Below, piece after piece: positions 1-12,600 of a stretch of 64,000 bases of DNA. Origin of the DNA: Ascaris suum (Eukaryota > Nematoda > Chromadorea > Rhabditida > Ascarididae); NCBI GenBank assembly GCA_013433145.1, contig CM024178.1, positions 8,169,260-8,233,259 on the forward strand, read 5' to 3'. How positions within the stretch are numbered: position 1 is the stretch's first letter; each line of letters opens with the position of its first letter. Under the pieces are notes generated by a model that had not been told where the DNA came from, did no database searches, and saw only the letters and a program-made list of their open reading frames with translations. Position numbers and translations under genes: made by a program.

Positions 1-2460
1 TGACACCTTCTGATGGCTGCCCCCGCCTCTTCCTTGCGTCTTTGTTTGACTCCAAAAGGGTTGTTTTTTCCGCTAATTTGAGGCGTATGACTTTTATGAT
101 GTGTTTATAGCGGCTTTGTGTCTTTATGCGGTTTGGAGACAAAGGCCTCTTTGTGCCACTGGTACCGCTCGCTCATGCATTTTGGTGCACATCATATCGG
201 AGTACCTATCAACAACTTCAGCCTTTGTTTGCCAATTTTCTTACTGCTTCTGCAGAAACTAATTCTGCAGCTCTATTCAACTCCCACTTGCTTTTATTTC
301 TTCGGGCGCAGCCGCGACAGCAATATTTACAACAATAGAATTCAAATTGAATCGCTATAAATTGCCTTATGTCACGTTGTTCTATGTCACGCAATCATAA
401 TCGCAATCATCGATTCGATTCACATCTCATGTTCTTTGTTGATAACGAAATCGTTTAGATTGCGGGCAAATGTATTTCCTAACATTAATGAAGACACTAA
501 ACACTAATGTCTTCCAAGAGGGTACCTTTATGATATCTTAGAATAATTGCTTACGTGTCCATTTAATATATTCCGATATAGCAAAAAAAAAAATCAATTA
601 CATTTTGCGCTGGTCAGATGATTACAATAGTTTGTGATAAGTTTTTATCAGCCGTTTGTTTAATCGGTTAAAAAACACCGCTACATTATATCTTTTGCCT
701 TCAATTTTAGAGCACTTTTTAATGTAACGATGTAACATTATAAAAAACTGATAAATATTTCGTATTAGCTAGGTGATATTGATTTCACGTTTGAATCTAA
801 TTGAATAATAGGACATATTTTGATCGAATAGAAATCTTTTGTATTGAATTCGAAACTCACCTGCGTTTCGCAGACTTTAGCACCGGCAATTTTTAAAAGG
901 TAACCCTAATTGTTGTTGGCACAATTCCTACCATTCTTAGCTGTAAAAGTAGTATCAGGATAGGACGATTGCGCCAATATATGGGGGTAAGGGGGAGGGG
1001 GAGAATAGGTCCCGCCAGCTCAAAAGAGCTGTACTGGCGTAATGTAATTTTAAACGCTAAGTCTGCAGAATGATTTATTCACAAATTGAATAAACTTTAT
1101 TTCTGTCGTTTACTCATTGAATTTCCATACAAACTTGCTTCGAATTTTCCTCAACTTTACAACTAAATATCTGATTCCATCAATCAATCTTTATACACCT
1201 CCATCAAAGTCTACGTTTGATTCATCTTTTTTGGCGAACAATGTACATTAATCTCGAATTACTTTTTTTAATGCAAATATTAGATTAATTAAACTATGCA
1301 TATATTTATAAAATTACTTCATTGAGCCATTTAGATAATTGCGGTTTTTTTTTCGATTCTGGATTATGTGATATAGCAATTTACGATTCTTTTTTAATGG
1401 AAACTTTCTGAAGAAATTTCATCACTTATCACAGTTTCTATCGCCGATATCATATCAATTCTGTTTGCCTAACCGATACGGCTAGAACAATTTAGGAATT
1501 TGAATGAATGAACAATATAAATAAAACACTTATGTTGGCTTTGCAAGAGTGCAACTGCATCATTCGTTGATTAAAAATTTTCTTTGTTGTTTATGCAAAT
1601 TAATGAATGAAATTATTGCGTTGTGATAATCAAGTTTTTTTCACCTATTAAAACCTAATGACCAATGGTCACTTTATGTTTCAGTACTTCTCCACAAAAT
1701 TTCGAATAAGTTTTTAGTACTTATAATTTCAAGTAATATTAAATAATAAAATATCTGCGAATGTGAAGAACATGACCAAATGTGAAGAAAATGCTATTTA
1801 TTTTGTTGCAATTTACAATTATCCAAACAATTACCATTTTTTTCAAAAACTTCAGTCATCTACAATCCTTTCTTGCAGCGTCATTCAAAGGAATTTCAAA
1901 TACGTGTACAAACGATAGTAATCGTTGGCAAATTTTTCATCCCATAAAGTAAAGGATAAAATGGGAGGATTAAAAAGACTTGAAAAACCGAAATTCTTGC
2001 TTCGGAATGGAACAGTTTTACCATAAAAGATTATTGAATCGAATAAAATGAAAAATAAAATTATAATCAGCTATCAGTTATCACCCAAAGTTATATGATT
2101 TTCCATCATATAGTGTTAATCCTTTGAAGGTAATTTGTATTACTTTTTATGAACAACCGAAATTGTCATATTTTCAATATTTTTCAAATTATCATGCAAA
2201 AATATTGCTTATAATATGTTATAACACGATATATTTATGGTCCTCTCATACAAATATTTCTTTAATATATGCTCAAATAAGTCTCGTAAATTAGGCTATC
2301 AAACACAACTGCAGTAGCAAATATCCTTCAGCAAATGTTGAGCGATTTGGCTTAGTGGATTCAAGGACGTGTCGTGACGAAAGGTAATAAAGGTAAATGA
2401 AATTTATGTTTTCAGTTGTGTGAATGTGTCTCGATTGTTTGTTAATGTATATGTTAGTGC

Positions 2461-2462
<2 letters not shown>
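1..2462. other. AT-rich non-genic DNA
   Basis: A slightly GC-richer first 350 bases with two overlapping short open frames, then AT-rich sequence. Apart from the G-rich tract at 984-1008, nothing was recognised. Confidence 0.5.
984..1008 (+). other. G-rich tract with quadruplex potential
   Basis: GGGGGTAAGGGGGAGGGGGA followed by GAATAGG gives three runs of five G and a terminal GG, standing out in AT-rich surroundings. Confidence 0.5.

Positions 2463-2546
<84 letters not shown>
2463..2546. repeat. (TA)n microsatellite, 84 bp
   Basis: Uninterrupted TA dinucleotides, followed by GAATAATC. Confidence 0.99.
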
Positions 2547-2550
<4 letters not shown>

Positions 2551-3225
2551 AATCATTTTCTCATCCACCCTGTCCCTACTGAAACTTCAGCACTAACAGC
2601 ATTGTATTGTTTAGCAAGCAAATGCGTATAAATTATACCCTTATATTCCATAATCGTGTTATATCAGCTAGTATACGTGTTATACCGCGTTTATTATTCA
2701 GCTCAATCCTATACACTATTTCCGTTTTTTGAACTTTTCCATCTATAGGGCCGATCGAGTTTGTCACAAACTATTAAAAAATTTAGATACAGTTCTTATG
2801 GTAAAAATCCACAAACTGCTGATATAATGAGATTGCACGCTAGGGTAATTGCAGTGCCTAATAAGCGCAACATTTTGTTAGACACTATGCTAGTAAATTG
2901 TTCTTGCCATGCCTTACACATAATCTTTCCTATTAAATCATCCATTCCTAATTGCGGTTTGGGCGACTGCAGGACTGCAAGGTGTTTGCTATTATATCTG
3001 ACATAATTTTCGATTATTTGCAAATATATCCGTTAATAACGTTAGGATGCTTGTTCGTATGTTTTTGCCGAAAATTAGCATTATTATGAAGCAAATGATG
3101 CAAGCAACAAGCGGCGAATCTTGCAATATCGATTTGTTTCATGATGCTTTGCATGCTACAAGTAGCTGTTCACAAGTGTAGAACTACCTAAGCATGTGTT
3201 CGTCGTGAGATCAAACCGCATCCTG

Positions 3226-3228
<3 letters not shown>

Positions 3229-3276
<48 letters not shown>
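3229..3276. repeat. (AT)n microsatellite, 48 bp
   Basis: Uninterrupted AT dinucleotides, preceded by GAAC and followed by GCTTATG. Confidence 0.99.
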
Positions 3277-3278
<2 letters not shown>

Positions 3279-4155
3279 TTATGTGGATATTTGTGGATAA
3301 TAATATTATAAACTGAGCTCATACTACAACACACTTTTACAGTTATATTTCGCTTACATTGTTTGCAGTTGAGGAAAATAGTTTTGAAGAATGCATGTGC
3401 AACAAATCTCGAAAGAATTATTTTCATAAAAGTATTGCAATATACAATTATCAGTAGACAAAGATAGAATGAAATTGGTTTCAAAAATATTCAATTCCAT
3501 TTCAAATATTTTCATATTTTTGATTACTTGAAAGTATTTATTATCCATTGTCGTTAAAATTATTGTTCGTACTGAATAGTATTGTACAGAACTATTGATC
3601 TTCCTAATATCTTTATTTATTAGCAAATATTATCGTTACGTTTGTTCTCCAAATAAAGATATTATGCAAACTACATGAAAGTAAAGCTGATATTTGCCAA
3701 TTGAGATTGTTGAACGATATAAATACGTTCTACGCATAATCTTAAATATTTGCGCCGGTTGAATTCCCAAGAGAAAACAATAGCACGAAAATGGAAGAAC
3801 ATTCGAAAAATCGCAATTTTTTATATGTCTGAAATCTGACGCTATCAAACACCAAATCTTGTATCCAAATGGACCAGCCCTTCACACCGACTTCTGAAGT
3901 TGTTTTCTTTTCCGCTCAAGCATTCTTTCCTGAAAATTTATTTCCTTCTTATTTCTTGATAGAGCACCTTGTTGTTAGTCAGTGGATTCTTAACAAAAAA
4001 ACTTGTAGAAATAAATTAAATTGCACGTTTTCATTCGCAAAAGTGCAAGTTGTTGATGAAAAACCGGCGGAGATTGAAATTTTCATTTCTGCTGCCTTTT
4101 AGTCCAAATATCGAACGTAGGCGCGATAAAAAAAAACGCGATAAAAATGCATGCA

Positions 4156-4255
<100 letters not shown>

Positions 4256-5937
4256 TGTATTTCAGTTCATTTAATTTCAGTGCCGGATGATGAAATCGGT
4301 GGAATTTTAAAGAATTCATTTCTATCTAATGAAAGTGATTTTTTTATCGATAACAAGGTAACTGCAAGGTGTTATGAACTAATTATTTAAAGGATCAAGA
4401 AAATCTTTAGCTTCTTATTGGAGAAGATTGTTGTCAGATAGAATTTTGAACGACGTATATTATTATGCAGTTCATTATGTTGAAGGCAGTTGAAACGTTG
4501 AATGCAATGATCAAATCCATTATGCAATTGAAACATACCTTCATATCATTATTTTATAACGTGATCATACCTCAAAACGTCGTAAACAGATCACTCGCGT
4601 TCAGCTTGAATCGTCACATCATACCATTTCATATTCCACTTTTGCAGAATTCATCGCCCCAAGGAATAAACCCTTTTGGGGGCTGTGAACTCAAGCGCAT
4701 TCGATATATTATTTTCCACCCACGTTGTTCAACCTTTTTACTGCACTGCATAATGCAATAGTGTTGACGTTTCAGTGCATTCGTCGTTGTAATTCGTTTA
4801 TTTGAACAAGAGGGTTTTTCTATGGATCTCACAAATAAACAAATCTTATCGAGTTGACATAGTGGCAGATCTTGAATGCTTCATGCATTCACATTCGTTG
4901 AATATGAATGTTCACCATTAATCAATTTTGTCGCCGAAATATTGCTATGAAATAGCTGCAGTCAATGAATAAGATATTATAAAATTTATAACCGTTGAGG
5001 TTTACTGATCCAAGAAGTTCAAAGCGATTTATGCATCATGCTTCTACTGAGTAGCCATTATTATTGCGCAGTTGAAATCATTTATGAGATTTCTATTTTG
5101 AGGAAACAAATGTGGAAATAAACAAACGAAATTGAAGACACATATATATTTTTTTTAAATAAAATATTCCTCTTATACATAATTAGGTGATCGTTGAAAC
5201 ATTTTCTAACAATATTGTTGCAATGAGACTCGTGCGCTTAGAACGATGAAATTTATGCATTCAACAAAATTCATAAATCTTCACTAATATTGTGAATAGC
5301 AATTCGAGATATACGTCTATGTTGAGATAGATTTCTTCATAACGTAGTTTAGCTCTCGCTCGTTTCTTTATTCAACTAATACGTTTGATATTTTTGAATA
5401 ACATTAACATTATACCGAAATCAAGGTTTCCGCATAAGTGCGGGATATGATATACTGCCGTCATTCAGGATTAATAATCGATCCAAACGCTAATTTTTTG
5501 CTGTGGAAAAAACAATAGAAAATTATCGCTAAGAAATGAAATTTAAAAAAAAAAAACGTTGTTTATTTGAAAAAATTTGCTGCCATTCAAATCCACGGAG
5601 AGACTCCAGTAATTTCTAACGAAGAAACATCTAGGATAGTTTTTTTTTTCGAAGGCAAAGATCTATCACCGGGAAGTGCGCAATTTTTTGGTCGGATTTT
5701 TGTCGTTTGTGATATCCGTCATTTGCTTTAAGTGGTACAACAGTCTCACATAATGCTCACCACTCTTTTAAAAGATAACAAGCTTATGTTAAATTGCATA
5801 CCATCTATTTTAATCGCATTCCATTTTGCATTATTTGCATTTATCTTCCCTCAGATTTTTCAAAAACTTTTCTGTGCATATTTCTAGTGTTATTTCTTTT
5901 ATTGCTTGCTATAATAACTAAAAATTTTTAACAAATT

Positions 5938-6035
5938 TTTTCTCCTATATTAATTCCACAATTTTCAATTCCATTAGAAGAAATTCCACAACTGTCAATT
6001 CCACAAATTCCACAATACCGTTCCACAACTGTAAT
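5938..6035 (+). repeat. Short degenerate repeat of AATTCCACAACTGT
   Basis: AATTCCACAA(CTGTC) occurs about five times with small changes, in TTAATTCCACAATTTTC, AAATTCCACAACTGTC, AATTCCACAAATTCCACAA and GTTCCACAACTG. Confidence 0.65.
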
Positions 6036-6425
6036 TTTATGACTGCGTTTAATTTGAAACTTTTGCTGAAACTGTTGTTAATAAAAGTGGAATTTCGAAC
6101 TGTGCTCTCCCTTTAAGCGTTTCTGAACCAAATTATATGACCGTCCTGCATAGGATCATCATATGGAGTTTACTTCCTATTTCTGAAGTGAAAATTGCTT
6201 CAAGCATTGGTAAATATTTTAATGGAAGTAGAAAAGAATATTTAGATTTTTAGAGGTTTATATTTTCAGCTGTTTGGAAGCCTTGAAATTACGGTTCACT
6301 TAATCAGTTCCTGACGTTGTAGATTTATCGCTACTATACCATTCATGTCCTAATCCTAAACCGCACAATGTTAAATAACATCATTTTCAGTACAAGACTG
6401 GTAGATTTCTAGACAAGGGTATTAT

Positions 6426-6500
6426 AATTCGCCATTTTTGGTGTTCACTAAGAGGAGCTATTTATTTCAGTGTTTTGTATGAGACGTAAAATGGCGAATT
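6426..6500. repeat. 13-bp perfect inverted repeat
   Basis: AATTCGCCATTTT at 6426-6438 is the exact reverse complement of 6488-6500, with a 49-bp spacer. Just outside, GTGTTCACT near 6441 has its complement AGTGAACAC near 6611. This could be a small foldback/MITE remnant, but no target duplication was found. Confidence 0.7.
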
Positions 6501-6628
6501 TCTCATCACATTATCTCTCATTTTTGCATATCATATACAAAAGACATCTTCCTCCCCTTTTTTCCCTTTCCACCTCCCCCCCCTCCCCCATCCCTCCGCT
6601 CGTTATGGAGTGAACACTGTAATCGTTA

Positions 6629-6716
6629 AAATGCAAATAAGATAAATGAAAAATCAGAAGGGAACGCAAGAAATTTTATGGATATTTGGAGGGGGGAAAT
6701 GCAAATAAGATAAACG
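6629..6716 (+). repeat. Direct repeat AATGCAAATAAGATAAA
   Basis: The 17-mer occurs near 6631-6647 and again near 6699-6715, just beyond the inverted repeat. Confidence 0.7.
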
Positions 6717-7976
6717 ATATAGTTCATTCAATGAAAGCGGATATTAAAATTGTTAACTCAGTAGTCGAGTTGACAAATGACCTGGACGTAGAAGAAAAGA
6801 ATAAATCACCTAATTTATTGCCAAAACTATCAAAGCTTTCCCAATTCTCGAAGCATTTTTTAAATTTTTTTTAAATCAATATAAATTTAACTTATATAAT
6901 CATTTAACAATCTCATGATATAGTTTCCACTTTACTTGCAGTGTGCGCTCTTAAAATAACTTCGTTTTCAGCTTAGTAATTCCCTAATGAGAGCATTTAT
7001 GATCATCAAAATATAGGCGAACGATCGTTCAACTCATTACAGTAGTACACTCATTATTGCTAAATGCTCTAACTATTGATTTAGCCGATAATTTATTGAA
7101 TTTCTATATTGCGCAAATGACTTTAAAAAAAGATTTATTAAAGAAAACAAATTTTATAATATTATCTCCCCATGCATTTAGTAGATAAACAAAATCATCG
7201 CTCGTCTTTTAATGTTTATCGTTTGGCAATTTTCTAAAAATACTGCTATATTTCTATCACTCGCTTCATTCCTCCCTAATTTCGTCATTTGCTTTAATAG
7301 TTTATAGGTCTTATCACTGCTCGTCAACTATTTTATTATCAATTTTTGTTAGCGGAATTTGTTATCGATTACGCTACCACGCAATCGGTTCGTGGTCGTT
7401 TTTTTTTTTTTGATTTCAGCTGAGCAATAGGTTTCCACTTGCGGACGGTTAAAAACGCCACCCACACTTGTTCAGTATACAAGAAACATATGTTGCGCCG
7501 ATAACGCGCACCTGCACAATCCAAACGATATCGCGTTCTAAAGCTTTAAACATATAATGCTTATATATGAATATCTTCCACTGAATTGCAATAAAACAGA
7601 TCGTTTCTTTGCGCTGAAATGATTCGTTAAAAGATCGTTAAAGATGTTTCCAATATGAATAATGCCGCAGTAAGCTAATTTATTATCGCAAGAGCTTTTT
7701 TTGGGAAGAAAAATTTTGCAATGAAAAAATTTTTCTCGGCTACATCACATTTCATCGTTTTTTTCGAGCTCGTTATGCTCACTTTCCATATACCCTTTTA
7801 ATTTTTTTCAATGATTTGCAAGGAAGAATATTACTTCGCACTATTTTTCGAGCAACTCTGAACAATAAGCTTATATAATTAATACATACAAGCATTTATG
7901 TAGTAAAAATTTTCAATAGAGAGGTTTTTCTGGGGAAATTCAGTGGATGAGTTCCCATGACGAAAATGTTTTCTTT

Positions 7977-8111
<135 letters not shown>

Positions 8112-9467
8112 TCGCAATTATTGTTGATTTTCAGATGGCACAGCTTAATATTACTTTAATCGAATAATTAGATTTTGATGCATAGAGGTATTTAATGTAT
8201 TTAACGACCTAAACAGTAAAAAAAATTGATCTTTCCACAATAATTACTGTAAAATTTCTTGGCAGTATTTTCCAATATCTGTACTAAAGAGTCACCTTTC
8301 TTTCCGGTTGCAATTCTATCGAATGATATGCTTTTTTTTATTTTATGCAGTATTTGTATAACAATAAAAATTTTCATTTATTTCATTTAAAAAGTTGCAT
8401 GAGAATGTTTTCTTCAAACTTGGTTTTTATATTCATCACTTTTGCCATTCATTTAGTGATTTTTTTCCTTTGTTTATTCTAGCTAAGAAACGTTTGCACT
8501 TTTTATTATAATACAAAAATAATGCTGCGAAAATTGGAAATATTTTTACGTTCTTCAAACAGTAAATATAACTATTTTTTATAGTTAAATGCATTTGTGG
8601 TGTCCACTGAATGAGTTCCTTACTTTCGTCTATTAGGAAAAAATTTTGGGGCGGAGCCAATTGATGTATTTGGATTTCGATTGCATTCGTTTACCAAATT
8701 CGATGCGCTTGCCGTCTATGACTTCCTCTGTTCATCAATGGCCATTTCTATTCAACTTTTTCAAAATTATCGTAAAGTTCGTACTTTCTCTTATTCTTAT
8801 CATGGAAATACTTTTTGAACCTCTTTGAGGGACTTCTTCTATAAGTGGCAACCTTTTAAGGCATTTCTTTGTGAAGAGATTCTTATATTATTGCTGTAAA
8901 TATGTATTCGTTATCGTTACCAGTTTTTTTTATAACGCTAATTGCTGAGAGCATCCGAGCCGATTATGATAGAATTCAATTTTTTAATGCAACAATGGAT
9001 TGAATTTTTTTTTCGAATTATTGCAAATGTTTAGAATTTTAAGGCGTTTTTTTTAGGTTGATATTGCATGAGTGATATATAAGGGCTAAGGGTAAGTAAG
9101 GTGTCAGTAAATTTAATACAGGTGATTCATCGATTGGTTTTTAATTCTGTTCAATATAATACCACATTTAATAGAAGCAGCTACATTGCACGTATTAGTG
9201 AAACATTGATTCACCTTAGGTCATTTTGAAGTCCATTTAATTTCTTTCAATGATCACCTCAGTTTGAATAATGTGCTTTTCTTTACGATTTGAAGAATAG
9301 GCTAGCGTTGAATTCTAATGCAGTTAGCCACTGGCAATCATTTAGAATGCCAGATGAGCATTCATTTAATGGTTGACGACTGTTTTTTTAATGAGTGAAA
9401 TAATTTGAGCAGCAACCCCATCTGATGTAGTTAAAATAAAGCCCGAGCCAATGCTGAACATACACGT

Positions 9468-9600
<133 letters not shown>

Positions 9601-12600
9601 GCTGCTTCAGGGCTAACTGCAAATATCAAAGATTTGCTCCGTATTCACTCGTATCGGAAGGTGAATTCATCATATATTCGTACGGATCGTGGTTTTGCAA
9701 AATGCTTGCTTTTTGATGAGATGACGATAGTTGTTTACCTGTTAGTGAATCCTGATGTACCTGTCGAATAAACGCCCATTCGGTTACTTTATTTATATCC
9801 CTAAACGTTTTTTTCTCTGCTGCTATAATGATGTTCGTTAAATGTTGATTACTGAGAACATTTGGATTTATTTTATAAGTAATAATGTGAAAAATTACTT
9901 ATATTAACTGTACTAAACAGTTGAGTATGCATATATGCGTTACCTGTTGAGTATCTGTTCAATATGCATTTACCTGGTTGATAAAATCCTGTTTATTTTT
10001 GCGAGTGATTTCGCTGGTGATTTTTTATGGCTTGAGGATGTTTTTATTTTCTCTAATTAAACAACCACTTTTTTTATTAAAGCAGATTCTGTTAGAGACT
10101 AAGTAATTTTGTTGTGAAATGCGGTCTCTGTTTTTTGTCCTTTTCCTTCTTCCTTCGCTCTTTCTTCCTCTCATCCTTCCTGCTTTTCCTCCCGTTTTCT
10201 CTTTCGTCTCATTATTTTTAACACATAATATGACACGCATCACTTAACTCTTCTGCCTCATCTAGAATGTCGGTGAAGCTGAAATATTTTTCTAGGTTGC
10301 ACTTAAACCGAAATAATAAAAACTCATTAATTCATAGACAGAGTTAGCTGTGATTGCATAAAATATAATATCTACATAAGAAGGAATTCTCTTTTTTTTT
10401 CGCCAATGTCTTTTACCATATCAACGCATTTCATTCTTTCCCAATGTCTACGTAAAGAGAACATTTGCTTTAGTGATTATTCTTCAAATAGCAACGAATG
10501 GCTTGTTCCTAATTTAATCGTAGTAAAGTTTTTGATGTAATGCACAATTTTGTTAATTTATTTACGTCATTATGTGTCCACTCAAATGTGATATTCGAGA
10601 CACTCTTCTTGCTAAGTGGGTTTGACTGAGGTCATGCTAACTATTTGTAACCAGAATTTCACACTTAACCTTTCCCTAACAAGATTGCTGGCGAGTGAAT
10701 ACTAATAGTGCACTGAAGAAAATTAACAAAAAAAAACTTGATGACGATGATAACATAAGAACTTTCTGAACTACATTGGCTAATAAAGCCTCACTTAGTT
10801 GAATTATTAATTTAAGCCTATTTTTCAATCATATTGTTCACGAATTTTTATCCCAATACAAATTATTCATCAGTGCTAGATAGATGTAATCAATTTTCTG
10901 GCGTATATTTCAATTATCGATTATAAGATAAGAAATTTCCGATTTCTTTTTGTTAATTTTTTTTTTTTTAAATCAATTTTCATTCTGAATTGATACTAAG
11001 AGAATAAATTTATTTACTTATGAAATATCTCACTATTAGTGCATTATGAACGATAATAATTTATTTTCATAAATTTCGTTAATTTTTACCTTTTTTTTTC
11101 ATTTCTTTTCGAAGAAACAGCAACATAGGGCTTTCTAAGTAACGATGCATACTTCAAATTACGCCTTTCGAATGGTGGTAAATTCAGCAATTTGAATATG
11201 ATTCGTACAGAACAATATATAATAAAACCACCTATCGTATAGAAAAAGGTGTATGAAAACTTTTCAATGTATTTCATTTTTGATGAATTTTTCCGTTAAA
11301 AAAAAAAAAAAAACGTCGCACTAACTAATTGCACTTCGAATTTCCTAATTTTTCACATTGGTGTAACCAAGTTCTTATATAAATAAGTGTGAAAATGAGC
11401 AAAATTATCTGATAGCATATGCTCTTTTGCATTACTATGCCATACAGGTTGGCTAATATATTAAAAAATTGCTAATAAATAAAAAAATTTACAAAAACTT
11501 TTTCGATATTTTTTATAATTTCAATAATTTTATGAATTTTTGAATAAAATATCGCTTTTTTTTTCTCAAAATAAATATAAAAGCATAGATGATACCAAAA
11601 TTAGATTGTATAACAATCCAAACATCACTTATGCGAGCACCTACAATTTTTTTATGTAAGGCGCAATTAATTTTTTTTTTCTTGTGGATTTGTCTATCAT
11701 CAAATAGTTGAAAGATCTTCAGTAGAGGAGCCCTCTTTCGTTTAATTTTATAGCGCGATATCCTCAATTTGTAAAGTGGAGAAGGTATAGGGAGGAAATT
11801 ATATTGTTGCAGATATATTTTCGTCGCAAAGATATTTTTATAATGTGATAAAAATGATCGCTTATTCATGAAAACGCATCCAATTTGAAGGGCATGCATA
11901 TCTCTTAGAGAGAATGTGTGTGTGTGTGTATGTGATAGAAAGTTAAAGAGAAAATCTTCATTCTCAGAATAATGAAGAAATGTTTTTTTTAAAGGATGCA
12001 GGATTATAATATAAAAATTAAATGCATTGATACGAAAATCCAAGAGAAATCAAAAACAAATAAGTCTAAATTTAAAATAAACGAACAAAACGCTAAAATA
12101 TGTAGTCACTAAGTGAATGTTTCAAAAATGAAAGATAAAAGTGGTATTCTTAGTACTATGGAAATAATAACCTTAGGATAATCGTCAATCCGCGGTATGA
12201 TATTACAGCATCACTTATTTCTAAGATGTTATGTGTCATGCTGCTTTTTTTTATTGTAGTTCTTTTCTTTAGAAAATAATTCATTAAGAACCTATCGTTA
12301 ACCTCTTGATATCTTTTTATTTCTCATCTAGAATAGTTTCAATAAAATTAATTTCAATCATTGTTGTATTATATTCACTTATTATTTTAAAAAAAAGACT
12401 ATTTGTGTGAAAAATTCACTTCATTAAAAGTTATATGTAAATTTTTTTAATGTAATTTTTCCGCTCATTTTCAAATAAAATTTCTTTGTAATATTCGCTA
12501 AATGCTAACTCAATGAATTAATTCTCGTTGCTCTAATTAGAGTCGTTCAGATTCATCTAATCTTTTCAATGGAATGCTATCAATAGCAACGCAAAGGCTA

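Noticed and set aside
2347..2400. TGGCTTAGTGG, resembling a tRNA A box
   Set aside because: No B box (GGTTCGANTCC) follows at the right distance, and no cloverleaf can be drawn.
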